Source: Macrobrachium rosenbergii (lineage: Eukaryota; Arthropoda; Malacostraca; Decapoda; Palaemonidae). From it: a DNA stretch of 64,000 bases. Location: the NCBI RefSeq assembly GCF_040412425.1, contig NC_089788.1, positions 65,892,220-65,956,219 on the forward strand, given 5' to 3'. The stretch's first letter is position 1, and each line of letters opens with the position of its first letter. Below are positions 32,281 to 42,830 of the stretch, in pieces. Made by a program: the position numbers and the translations under genes. The notes under the pieces are model-generated. The model ran no database searches and was not told the origin of the DNA. It worked only from the letters and a program-made list of their open reading frames with translations.

Positions 32281-34275
32281 GAGTGGTCTTCTTTGGGTTC
32301 AGGTCTCTCATTTAGATCAATTTAGGTCAATCGTTTTTTATTTCCTGCTTCGTGTTCTGTGCAACAAAGGTTTCCAGATCCGTGGAGGGTCGTTCAGATT
32401 TAGTTTCTGATGTATCTGGTTCTGAATTTTTGTTTTTCCTTGAATACTCCTCCTTCGAAGGCTCCTTTTCCTTTGGGGGCTTAAAATTTCATTCGTCTTG
32501 GGATGGTGGTATTTCTGGCGATCAAGTTTTTCCAATATTCATGATCATGTCTTAAAGAATTTTCTGATTTGATAATGTCTATCAAGATTATCAGGGGCGG
32601 GGGGAACAGAACCAGTCTATTTTCTTTTAAATCTATGGCCTCTTTGGCCGCTCACGGAATTTTCCCATTTTTCCCCTTTTTCTTCTAAGCCTTCTTCCAT
32701 TACCTTCTCAATCTTCTTTTTCGGTCCGCTCTTTGGAGGGCTCTCAGGGTCTTTGTTGCGCATCCTGTTTTCTTGGCTTTTAACTCAGCAGAGCAAGGCT
32801 TTCTTGCTTCAACCCTGTATTTTAGAGCTCAGCAGCCCCTCTCTCTTTCGGGGTTAAGGGAAGGGTACTTTTACGGATCCGTCGTCTTATCACCTTTTGC
32901 AAGTCCGGTAGTTTCTCAGGCATCCGGTCTAGTTGCTTCTCAGGTGTTTGGAGGATTCAGCAACTCCTTATTTCATTCTTTATGAGTTCCTAACTGTAAT
33001 GTATCCTCCACAATTCTTGTGGATGCTACGGCAGTCAGCGATTTGCCTGCGCCAGCGTTCAGTGTATCAGCACCAATGTTTGTATCCTAACTGTAATGTA
33101 TCCTCCGTGATTCTTGCGGATGCTATGGTTTCAACTGTCCTCTGCGATTCTTGCGGATTCTTGCGGATGCCTGTTGGCGCCAGCGTTCAGTGTATCAGCA
33201 CCAATAGTTTCCACAGCCTTTCCATTCTCCAGGATAGTTGGTAACTACCTTCTTCTGTTACCTTCGGTTAGGTACATGGTAACTTCCCTTCAATACACCT
33301 TTGAGTTCGGTCCAGTTGGGACCTTCTCCATCTGTCCAGCCTCGGCGTTGGGCGCTCCAGTGGTTACTCGAGTGTGGCTTCTTCCTTCTTCCCTCCTTCG
33401 GCTTCTTCTTTCTCAACTTTCCGGCAGGTTTTCTCTGTTCCTCCGTCTAGGCATCCATGTTGGTTCGGGGTTGATTCCGGGTTTTCAGTTCTGGATTCCC
33501 ATTCTCATGCAGTTTTCATACATCCGGATTTGAGTGGTTCGGGTGTTGCGGCCTCTTCGCTCTCAGGAGTGGGCGTGGTCTGCCCAGGTGTTGCGTCATC
33601 CCTGTTGGATGGTGCGGGGTTTGCGCAACCTATACTTTGGTGCCTCCAGTATGTTCGCAATTGATACATCAGGTGTCCTTCTCACGCACCCAGTTGTAGC
33701 AAGTTCCAGGTTTTTGAGTTCGGCGTTTGCTAGGGATCAGCCTACCTCTTTCCTGTTCCGGCTCGGTCGGACCATTCCGACAATCCTCCGGCTTGGTCGG
33801 ACCAGTCTGACATCCTCCGGCTCGGTCGAACCAGTCCGACAAGGGTTGTTCATTTGAAGAAGAGGATCCGGTACCGGATATTAGTTCTCCTTCAGCCAGT
33901 GAGAATGAGTATAAGCGGATGGTAGACTTCCTCGCTTATCCTCAATCCAAGGTTCCGGAGGAGCCTACACTACCGAAGCAATGATGTTCGAGTCGCTGTA
34001 TGCGACAGAACCGGTAGTTGCTCAAACAAGATGATTCTCCCTCCGGTCTGGCACTGCCTGACACCTCATCACTTCGGTGTCAATAAGACTGGCATACCAG
34101 GTTAACATGTCGCCTGACTGTACAACGTTCTTTGGCAGAAGAGGAGGGGCTTCTTTTGAAGTCTTTTAGCGAGGAGGATATCACCTCACTATCCGGACAT
34201 TCGGAGAGGGTTCTGTTGAGGGCGCCTTTTGCGCTCTGCAACAGTCTTTTAGGGAGGAGGATATCTCCTCCATGC

Positions 34276-34283
<8 letters not shown>
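32281..34283 (+). pseudogene. DIRS 3 gag-like protein, repetitive middle and end
   Basis: A Ser/Pro-rich stretch in shifting frames. A repeated unit at 32985-33215 carries TCTTGCGGATGC and GCCAGCGTTCAGTGTATCAG twice, 119-131 bp apart. Near 33770-33845 the word TCCGGCTCGGTCGGACCA occurs three times. The last gag-like piece reads LAEEEGLLLKSFSEEDITSL and LLRAPFALCNSLL just before the (CT)n run. Internal repeats make alignment unreliable. Confidence 0.6.

Positions 34284-34323
<40 letters not shown>
34284..34323. repeat. (CT)n run at the gag-RNase H junction
   Basis: About 20 CT units in place of the whole reverse transcriptase. A deletion with microsatellite growth at the junction is the simplest reading. 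Confidence 0.9.
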
Positions 34324-34324
<1 letters not shown>

Positions 34325-34326
<2 letters not shown>

Positions 34327-34790
34327 CATTATTCCAGGGTCTTGTGTATCCGCATGCTTTCTCTTCAGGTATGTCTCAGGAATCGCTGGGACTTCCACAT
34401 CGAGAATGCAGGGATAATCTGGAACAATTCTCGCTTGTCAGATCGCCTGTGATTGTCAGAAGAAGCGCATATGACATCCGGAAGGTCTATAGTCTCCCCT
34501 CTTCCCAACGTTCATCTGTACTCAGGTGCCTCATATCAAGGTTGGGGAGCAGCCTTGGAGGAACCCAGGCTTCGGGCCTCTGGAGGGATCAGGAATGAGA
34601 GGAGTCATAACCTTCGGGAACCTCAGGGCTGTAAAGGAAGCCCTCAGGTGTTTCTCAGTCCTAGTGTGCAACACAGTAGTGGGTCTGCTTTGCGACATCG
34701 TAACTGCCGTGTCATATCTGAGAACTCGGGGGGGGAACAAGATCATTAGAACTTAGAGGCGTATACTTTCCACCATTCGGTCTCATTCAT
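34325..34790 (+). pseudogene. DIRS 3 RNase H piece
   Basis: VHLYSGASYQGWGAALEEP (about 34512-34570) matches the first RNase H block with the catalytic Asp changed to Gly. NLREPQGCKGSPQVF with an overlapping frame NLRAVKEALRCFSVL holds the second block, and VVGLLCDIVTAVSYL the third. Indels separate them. The stretch 34330-34450 (LQVCLRNRWDFHIENAG) resembles the connection region after the RT. Confidence 0.75.
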
Positions 34791-34959
34791 CAGGTAATCA
34801 GGAATTGCGGTAGTGTCAAGACGTCTATGACTCTAGCTCCTTGCTGGCTCTAACGCCCGCAGTTCCGAAATTCCTGATGCTCCTTACGGAAGTTCCGATG
34901 TTCCTCCTCATGTGGAAGATCTTTTAGACAACTGCATTTTCACCATTATCATCCAAACT

Positions 34960-35333
34960 CTTGCGTGATGAACCTAGTTGCGGCTACTGCCGAGCGAACA
35001 GCTAGACAGTCCAGACACTCTAAAGCTATATCTAAACAGTGTTTCTTTCAGCTTGAGAAGTCAGCCCGTAAGCTTTACCAGGTCAACTTGACATGGGGAA
35101 GTCTGTGTCGTAAGGAAGGTCATTCCATCTTTAGGCCTGCCATAACCGAAATAGCTGGTTTTCTTTTATTCCTTTGGAAAGTCAAGATTCTTCCATTTTT
35201 CAAGGCTATTGCTGGCTACCGCTCAACACTTTGCAGTACATTTTGTATCTTCCCGAAAATTTCTAATAGTAAGATCTTCTTTGACTTGTTACGTTCCCTC
35301 GGCTCTCGTGAGATTTGTCGGAAGTTTGTCTAA
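34960..35333 (+). pseudogene. DIRS 3 tyrosine recombinase, N-terminal domain only
   Basis: A 122-codon frame with YQVNLTWGSLCRKEGHSI and ITEIAGFLLFLWKVKILP, then FKAIAGYRSTLCSTF. This is the core-binding helical bundle that clamps DNA in tyrosine recombinases, in the same style as SQVADFLLYL in DIRS 5. The catalytic half (Arg, His-x-x-Arg, Tyr) is not recognisable downstream. Confidence 0.75.
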
Positions 35334-36940
35334 TGTTAAGATAATTGGTTAGGTGTTTTATTTCTTTCTTTCACATTTAGTTGCAGATAGAAAAAAAAAA
35401 TGGGCGAGAATTTCGGGAAGTTCCCTAGGCAGGAAATGATAAGTATTTCTCTTCTTCCGAAGTCGTGGCGTTTTAGGCTAAAACTCTGCTTCGTTCGTTT
35501 AAGGTTCTTTATCTGCAAGTGTTCGGTTCCGGCATCGGCGTGGATATCTTTATGTCCGATGCGAATATTTATCAAAGGTTGATAAACTTTGTCTGCTTCT
35601 GTGTACACTTCTTGTCTCACCGCGGAATCCTTCCCGTCCACTGTCAAGGATGCGATTAGTTACTTTCAGAGAAGGGTTCCTGATTCCTGGTTCATAAGTG
35701 CTCACTACACGAACACAGTTGTGGGCACACTTCACGATTCTCGTGTGGTGCGAGATTTATGCCCTTGAACGCAATTTAATTTGACGTGACATTATATTTA
35801 GTATTTAACGTTTTTTTTTTTTTTTCATTACCACACAGTATTCGTAGTATGTCCACTTCATCTTCCTTTCTAAGGAATTGTTCAGAGCTTTTGATTCTGG
35901 AGGTAGTTTACTTGCGAGTCCGTCTTTGTTTTCTTCCTTTACTTACGAGACGTTCAATTCGCCCCACTGCGTATAGTGGCGAATTCTCCTATCTAGGGTG
36001 CGTTCAGTTAGCTGAGGTGGTATTCTCTTAGTGCGAAGACTCGGAAGGTTATTCACTTAGTCCACGTTTAATGGCGAAGTCTATTATCTAGGGTGCGCTC
36101 ATTTAGCTAAGGTAGTACTCACGTAGTGCAGGGTTATGCCTTGAACGCAATTTGTATGATTATTAGGTTAACTAGATATAGAAATTCCTTCTAGCCTTTA
36201 GAATCTTAAGCAATAGTGATAGTATAATCACATGAACTTAAGTTTAGTACATCTTAAGTATCCTAGTCTTTGATAGTTTCCTTACGAGAGTCCAAAGAGG
36301 TGCTCTCGTAAGGCTAGCCTAGGTTGTTTCCCTACGTCGTCGCGCTGGGATACTTCTGCGCTCGTCGGCCTTTTGCCGCAACCTGCAGGGCGGAGGGTCG
36401 TCGGCTCGGCACACTGCCTCATTCCCTCCTTAATGGGTAGGCTCTGAATAGTCACTTGGGAGATGCATCGTTCTCCTTTTTACATGAAAGTTATTCTCTT
36501 AGTCCGTGTGTAGCTATTAACCCTTCTATCGTGGGTGCGTTCATTTAGCTAAGGGGGTACTCTCTTAGTGCGGAGGTTCTTAGAGGCAGCCACTTGGAAG
36601 TCGGTGTCAGTTTTCACGACTTTCTACCTAAAAGACGTTCAGTTTTCTTCGAAGAAGAATTTCTCGCTTGGTCCCTTTGCGACGACCAACTAAATCTTAT
36701 AATTACGTAGCAATGTTAAGGGTGGGGGGAACTCTAGGTAATGTACGTAGTCTGAAGAAATTTGGAATTTTGGATTCTCTGTTAGTCGGGGCTCATAGTG
36801 AGAATATTAAGTTTGACGTTAGTACTGTGAAGATAGGCAGATCCAGTGGACAAGTTTGGTTTCTTCAACCTCTTCTGCGCAGACATCGGGCGGCAACAGA
36901 CGGAAGAAGAACTCAAGACCTGCACACTCAACTTCTCCTC
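35334..36940 (+). other. DIRS 3 decayed 3' internal region
   Basis: No catalytic recombinase motif can be read. Words such as CTATCTAGGGTGCG with TTAGCTAAGG and ACTCTCTTAGTG recur loosely at about 35990, 36090 and 36525, so an old low-copy repeat of irregular spacing is present. Confidence 0.5.
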
Positions 36941-37380
36941 CATACATGAGAGGCTACAATAGCCACATGGGAGGTTCTTCATACCCTCCATACATGAGAG
37001 TGCTTTGATTAGCCACATGGGAGGTTCATTGTACCCCTCCATACATGAGAGTGCTTTGATTAGCCACATGGGAGGTTCATCGTTCTCCACTAATCATGGG
37101 AGGCTGTGATTAGCCACATGGTAGGTTGTTTTTTTTTTTTTTTGCTACTCTCTATCCATGAGGAGGTTTGAATACCACATGAGAGTTAGCTCGACTCAGA
37201 CCCTCCATAAATGAGAGTCCTTTGATTAGCCACGTGGGAGGTTCATCGTTCTCCACTAATCATGGGAGGCTGTGATTAGCCACATGGTAGGTTGGTTTTT
37301 ATTTTGCTACTCTCTATCCATGAGGAGGTTTGAATACCACATGAGAGGTAGCTCGACTCAGACAGTACCTAGACATGAGA
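36941..37380. repeat. Minisatellite of about 64 bp in DIRS 3
   Basis: Tandem units share CTCCATACATGAGAGTGCTT and TGATTAGCCACATGGGAGGT. They occur at about 36940, 36985, 37037, 37100, 37200 and 37255, with a larger duplication of the block containing CTACTCTCTATCCATGAGGA at 37144 and 37309. Confidence 0.85.
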
Positions 37381-37557
37381 CTGAAGTCGGGGGTACTCTC
37401 TCTACAGACATCCTCACCTGCCGAGTGGGATAACCAGGTGAGGATACATTCATTTATACAGAGTAGGCGAATAATGAGTTACCTGCTTTCCCTGTTGGCA
37501 GGTCGGGCTGAATTAGATTGATCCCACCTCCACTAAATTTTGTTAATCGGGCTAATT

Positions 37558-37633
37558 CAGGTGTTCAGGGAGAGTATTGCAATATGAAGTTTTCATAATA
37601 AAACTAATATTGTAATACTTACCTGAACACCTG
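37558..37633. other. DIRS 3 terminal hairpin
   Basis: A 76-nt near-perfect palindrome: outer stem CAGGTGTTCAGG with CCTGAACACCTG, middle stems AGTATT/AATACT and CAATAT/ATATTG, apex AGTTTT-CATAAT-AAAACT. AATAAA at 37597-37602 lies across the loop and right arm. Confidence 0.92.
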
Positions 37634-37679
37634 AATGATTCCCACCCTCCTCCCCACTTCAATTTGAATTGTGGATAAC

Positions 37680-37872
37680 GCAATTGGGGTATCTCAGCCT
37701 CACTCAGCCGGGACTTGCAGCAGTGTTGCCGACGGTACTTCAGGTAACTCATTTGACTAGATTTTCCTGTAAGCGTTGGTAACGCTGATTGTTTATTACC
37801 CACTTAGTGGGTAAAAGCTATGGGGATGTAGTTCGGGCTGGTAGGCGACCAGGGCTAATTCAGGTGTTCAGG
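37680..37872 (+). repeat. DIRS 3 right inverted terminal repeat
   Basis: Reverse complement of 31296-31490. It ends TTCAGGTAAGTATTAC, which repeats half of the hairpin. Confidence 0.93.
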
Positions 37873-37880
37873 TAAGTATT

Positions 37881-38321
37881 ACAATATTGGTTTTATTATG
37901 AAAACTTCATATCTTATTCTGTTTATATTGTATTTTTCCCAGAGTTATTATAGCTGCTGCTAAAGATTTATATTTAAACTTCCATAATGCACCAATGACT
38001 GACCTCATATTGTGTTAGTGTATAGTGCTGAGTGTGGTACACTGCAGAAACTAGTAAGGGTTCTTTGCCATATTCCATTAACTCCCAGTTGTATTGCTTT
38101 CTTCCTTTTATTGTTTTCTCTCTGCTTTGATGTCTTCTCTCTAATAACTACCCAGATACTATTATACCAAGTAACAGTCCTGTTTTAGGCTGCGGAAGTC
38201 ATATATATATGGCTCATCATTAGACAATATTGAAAAGCCTAGAATTAAGTCATGATGAAAGTCTTAGAGTCTGCACTGGATTACACAAGTCTTCCTCAAA
38301 TACAAGATGAAAGTGATAAGA

Positions 38322-38322
<1 letters not shown>
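37881..38322. other. Intron between DIRS 3 and DIRS 4
   Basis: Unassigned. The stretch 38030-38150 faintly resembles the dispersed repeat at 38640-38925. Confidence 0.4.

Positions 38323-38407
<85 letters not shown>
38323..38407. repeat. (CT)n microsatellite
   Basis: About 42 CT units without interruption. Confidence 0.95.
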
Positions 38408-38410
<3 letters not shown>

Positions 38411-38439
38411 TTTTTGTCACTAGATGTTATCAACATTTT

Positions 38440-38640
38440 CTCCATCATTAGAACTAAATCATATTTGGATTACTACATATATCAACTACATGTGGATTAC
38501 TGTAAACATTAAGTACATGTTTATACACATTTGTACTATATCCAAAAACTATGTCTACACCTGATTGGATTACTGTATCCATCAGGTACATGTTTATACA
38601 CATTTCTACTATATTCAAAAACTATGCATACACCCATGAA
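38440..38640. repeat. Tandem duplication of about 70 bp
   Basis: GTACATGTTTATACACATTT recurs at 38512 and 38586, followed both times by ACTATAT and CCAAAAACTATG or a near copy. Confidence 0.8.
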
Positions 38641-38925
38641 CATCACAAGCATCACATGATAGTGCAGAGAACATAAGGCTCTTATTAGGCAACCCTGTAG
38701 GGGGTAGTGCCATCAGTGCAACTCACGCAGTGCAATGTAGGCATTACTTAAGGTTCTTTGCAGTATCCCTTCGGCCCCTTTATGCAACCCCTTTCATTAT
38801 TTTACTGCACCTCTGTTGATATTATCATTCTTCCATCTTACTCCCCACCCTCTTCTAAAAATTGTTTCATTGTGCAACTGCGAGGTCTTCCTCCTGTTAC
38901 ACCTTTAAGAACTATTTTATATAAG
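38640..38925 (+). repeat. Dispersed repeat, retroposon-like
   Basis: Contains TAGGCATTACTTAAGGTTCT, CCCTTCGGCCCC and GTGCAACTGCGAGGTCTTCC. I recognise this composite as a common dispersed repeat of decapod genomes, but I cannot name the family or place its ends. Confidence 0.5.
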
Positions 38926-38935
38926 TAACTTCCCA

Positions 38936-39079
38936 AGTAATTACATTTCTATTAGTTTTATTCGCTCGGCAGCTAAAATTTTGAAATGTGCTGGTTGCCC
39001 AATTTTGTTCAGGTTAGGTGACTTGCCCCGCCCACTTTCAGTGAAAGAGAGGAACAGCTAGCAAAAGAGCTTCAGTTTG
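38936..39079 (+). repeat. DIRS 4 left inverted terminal repeat
   Basis: AGTAACTTCCCAAGTAATTAC and GTGACTTGCCCCGCCCACTT through AGCAAAAGAGCTTCA match the reverse complement of 47037-47150. Confidence 0.88.
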
Positions 39080-39297
39080 TTTCTGCCGGCTGATAGCTGT
39101 ACACCAGTTATTAGCAGCAGCTTTGTTTTGGAATTCGTTATTTTTCCTATTGTCTTTTCGTCAGTTGGTGAAGTATTCTTGCATTTGGTAGCCTTGCGGC
39201 ATACTTAGATGGAGTTAGCTTCCTTTTGAAACATTATTAATTGAATTTATGACTTTTTTTCCTGGTTGTGATTTTTAGTTGACTTGTTTTCTTTGTA

Positions 39298-39580
39298 ATG
39301 TCAGACTCAAGTTCAACCAGCTTTAGGTTTTGCAGCAAAGGATGCAGTACTCTTTTGACTAAAGAATCTATCGATTCACATACGATTTGCACAGACTTAG
39401 GGGGCAGGTATGTTCAGTTGATTTGAGATGAAAGGAGTGCTCAGACTGGGACAGTAAGAAGTTGAAGACTTTTGAGGTCACATTTGAATAAACTGGCTAG
39501 GGATTAAAAGAGGAAGGCGACTGTTAGGCAGATTAGTAAGTCTTTAGTTAGCCAGGAGTCTCCTAATCCTAATGTTAATG
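39298..39580 (+). pseudogene. DIRS 4 gag-like protein, first part
   Basis: The ATG at 39298 opens MSDSSSTSFRFCSKGC, a short Cys-containing start like other gag proteins here. Stops at about 39426 and 39476 break it. The last readable stretch, SLVSQESPNPNVNV, runs straight into the TTAA at 39581 where the nested element begins. Confidence 0.65.
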
Positions 39581-41788
39581 TTAAGCCTTAAATGCCGAGC
39601 CTCTATTTACAAAAACGTCTCCCGTATGCCGGTGGCGTTCGGTGAGTTAGCGCCGAAGCGGAAAAAAAGATTTTTTCAAAAAATCACAGCACGCTTAGTT
39701 TTTAAGATTAGGAGTTCATTTTTGGCTCCTTTTTTTGTCATTGCCTGAAGTTTAGTATGCAACCATCAGAAATGAAAAAAAATATCATTATCATATATAA
39801 ATATTGAAATATATGACAATGCAAAAAAAATTTTTCATATATAATTTTATACAAATCGCGCTGTGAGCAAAACGGTTAAAGCTAACGGGTTATTTTGTTT
39901 TTCTTTGTAATATACACTAAATTGCGATGATTTTGGTATATAACAAATTGTAAAACGATCAAAGCAACACAGAGAAAATATTATCACAAAATGATGCATG
40001 ACTTCGTAACGAGCGGACGTAAAAAAATTTTTTTTCAAAAATTCACCATAAATCGAAATATTGTGCTAGAGACTTCCTGTTTGTTGAAAAATGAAGCTAA
40101 TTGATTGAATATTACTAGACTGTAAGTGTTTTAGTTTAAAATTGCAGTTTTCGACCATTTCGGTCGAGTTAAAGTTGACCGAAAGTCGAATTTTTCTATT
40201 TATTGTGATTTATATGAAACTATTTCAAAACTGATAAAAGCTACAACCATGAGATATTTTCTGTTGTATTGTACATGAAATTGCGCACATTTTCATATAT
40301 AAAACTTTATGTAACAACTAATATAAAACGGTACAAATATTACGACAACGTGACGAAAGAATTTCTGAGATGTTCGGCCGAAAGCAGCAAGAGACGTAAG
40401 GAAAATGTTTTTTCAAAATTCACCATAAATCGAAATATTGTGCTAGAGACTTCCAATTTATTGCAAAATGAAGGTAAATGATTGAATATTACTAGAATGT
40501 AAGAGTTTTAGCATACAATTGCATTTTTTGACCATTTCAGTCAAGTTAAAGTTGACCGAAGGTTGAAATTTTGGCAGGTATCGTGATTTATGTGGAAATA
40601 TTTCAAAACTGATAAAAGCTACAACCATGAGCTATTTTCTGTTGTATTCTACATGAAATTGCGCACATTTTCATATATAAAAGTTTATGTAACGACTAAT
40701 GTAAAACGATGCAAACGTTACAACAACGTGACGAAAGAATTTCTGAGATGTTCGGCAGAGTTACCGTGCGCAGACGTAAGGAAAAAGTTTTTTTTTTTTT
40801 CAGAAATTCACCATAAATCGAAATATTGTGCTAGAGACTTCCAGTTTGTTGCAAAATGAAGGTACATGATTGAATATTACTAGAATGTAAGAGTTTTAGC
40901 TTATAATTGCGTTTTTTTACCATTTCGGTCGAGTTAAAGTTGACTGAACGTTGAAATTTTGGCAGTTATCGTGATTTATATGAAAATATTTCAAAACTGA
41001 TAAAAGCTACAACCATGAGTTATTTTCAGTTGTATTCTACATGAAATTGTGCACATTTCCATATATAAAACTTTATGTAACGACTAATATAAAACGGTGC
41101 AAACATTACGACAACGTGATTTAAAGAATTTCTGGCGCGGGACGTAAGGAAAAAGTTTTTTTAAAAATTCACCATAAATCGAAATATTGTGCTAGAGACT
41201 TCCAATTGGTTGCAAAATGAAGGTAAATGATTGAATATTACTAGAATGTAAGAGTTTTAGCTTACAATTGCGTTTTTTTACCATTTCGGTCGAGTCAAAG
41301 TTGACCGAAGGTTGAAATTTTGGCAGTTATCGTGGTTTATATGAAAATATTTCCAAACTGATAAAAGCTACAACCATGGGTTGTATTTTGCTGTATTTTA
41401 CATGAAATTGCACTCATTTTCATATATAAAACTTTATGTAACGGCTAATATAGAACAGTGCAAAAATTACAACAAAATGACGAAAGAATTTCTGAAATTT
41501 TCGGCCGAGTTACCGCGCGGGCGTAAGAAAAAAGTTTTTTCAAAAATTCACCATAAATCGGAATATTGTCCTAGAGACTTCCAATTTGTTGCAAAATGAA
41601 GGTACATGATTGAATATTACTAGAATGTAAGAGTTTTAGCTTACAATTGCGTTTTTCGACCATTTCGGTCGAGTCGAAGTTGATCGAAGGTTGAAATTTT
41701 TTGTAGTCGACGTACGGTACGTCCACTTGGCACCCAACAGACAATTTTAGTCGACGTATGATACGTCCAGTAGGCGTTTAAGGGTTAA
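39581..41788. mobile_element. Nested TTAA-flanked element carrying a satellite array
   Basis: TTAA stands at both edges, 39581-39584 and 41785-41788. The inner ends, CCTTAAATGCC on the left and GGCGTTTAAGGG on the right, are imperfect inverted copies. Precise TTAA targets and CCCTTAAA-like ends are the mark of piggyBac-type elements. No transposase is encoded, and most of the length is a tandem array. Taking one TTAA as the target duplication, the interrupted gag frame continues on the other side as NVDVSVISVNPIP, which confirms the edges. Confidence 0.85.
39985..41700. repeat. Satellite-like tandem array, unit about 375 bp
   Basis: The core ATTCACCATAAATCGAAATA starts at 40041, 40418, 40806, 41167 and 41546 (the last with one change), giving spacings of 377, 388, 361 and 379. 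Each unit also has ACTGATAAAAGCTACAACCA and TTTCGGTCGAGT. The short open frames in it are repeats of one another and not separate genes. Confidence 0.92.
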
Positions 41789-42830
41789 TGTTGATGTTTC
41801 TGTGATTTCTGTTAATCCCATTCCCAGTTCTCCATCTGTTCCACCCTCTCCTTTACCTGGCTCTCTCACTTCCGAACCCAACCCCTTGCCAGCCTCAAGT
41901 TGGAGATTGATAAAAGGTTCGAATTAACAGTGGAGCCCATTGCCCAATAAGCGTCTTCAGTGAAAGTCCTAATGGACAACAAGAGTGATTTGGAGCGCTT
42001 GTCTGTCCTGTAGTCATTGGGATAGTCCAGAGCATTTTTCTTCAGTGGCCCCCTTGGTGGAGAGTCAGAGTTTGCCCCCCAAAATGCTCTGCTTCTTGTA
42101 AGCGCTCCTCATCTTCCAAGGTGTCTTCTCCTGAGCGGCCTCCAGTGCCTGAGCTCCCTGTAGTTTCTGAAGTTTCCGTGGGGGTCGAACACCCAGTATC
42201 GCCCAAGCGCCCTAGAATGTCAAAGCGCTCATTAATGCCCAATCGTCCTTCAGTCCTAGAGCGCCCATCTTCTCTTGAGCGCCTGAGCACCCCTTGATGC
42301 CTAAACATTCAGTGGCACCTGTATGTCCAGCAGGTACAGAGTGCCCATCGGTGCCTGAACGCCCATGTTCAACCAATCATCTAGTTTCTGCTGTCGGCCT
42401 CTCAGCTCCTTCTTTGGTTGGGGCTCAAGCGGTTCAGCTCCCAGCGCCCTCTTCTGTGCAGCCGACTCCTCTCCTTCAGGCTAAGCCTGCTGCCAGTACC
42501 TGGGCACCCACAGCTGTGGACCCTATTCAAAGCAAGCTGGACAGCATTTTAAGCCTACTCAAGAAGGCTCCATTGGCTCCTCAACCACCAGACTTGGCCT
42601 TGTCTCCTGTATCCTCTGGTGAGGTGGAAGGTGATGTTCTAGTTCAAGACACTTGCCCATCAGCTTACGTGTCTTTGTTAAGGTATCTCCTTGTTACCTT
42701 TCCGAGTTTCTTTTTTCCAGCAGCCCAGTCTTCGTCTGCTTCTGCCTTTTTAATGGAATTGCAGACTACTGAATCTGCGAAGTTGCCCAAGTTGGTGCTT
42801 TCTTCCTCAGTGAAGAAACCTTGAATGAAG
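41789..42830 (+). pseudogene. DIRS 4 gag-like protein, second part
   Basis: Continues directly from the first part as VDVSVISVNPIPSSPSVPPS in the restored frame. A run of short repeats with Pro, Ser, Arg and Glu (near 42180-42360) follows, then an open 176-codon frame with PTPLLQAKPAAST and DPIQSKLDSILSLLKKAPLA. The last segment is a helix typical of the end of such linkers. A stop lies at 42822-42824. Confidence 0.65.

Larger units (their letters stand above)
31296..37872 (+). mobile_element. DIRS-type retrotransposon 3, reverse transcriptase lost
   Basis: Inverted terminal repeats at 31296-31490 and 37680-37872, gag pieces, an RNase H piece, a tyrosine recombinase N-terminal piece and a terminal hairpin, all on the + strand. 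Between gag and RNase H there is only a (CT)n run, and no RT palm motif is found. The element lies in SMC6 intron 5. No target duplication is seen, as expected for the class. Confidence 0.88.

Noticed and set aside
38252..38512. Open frame with a Ser-Leu run
   Set aside because: It is the translation of a (CT)n microsatellite. The same holds for the frames at 5874, 28403 and 34272.
40269..41599. Three similar short frames that begin with MKLRTFSYIK-like words
   Set aside because: They are translations of successive units of one tandem satellite array, not a gene family.
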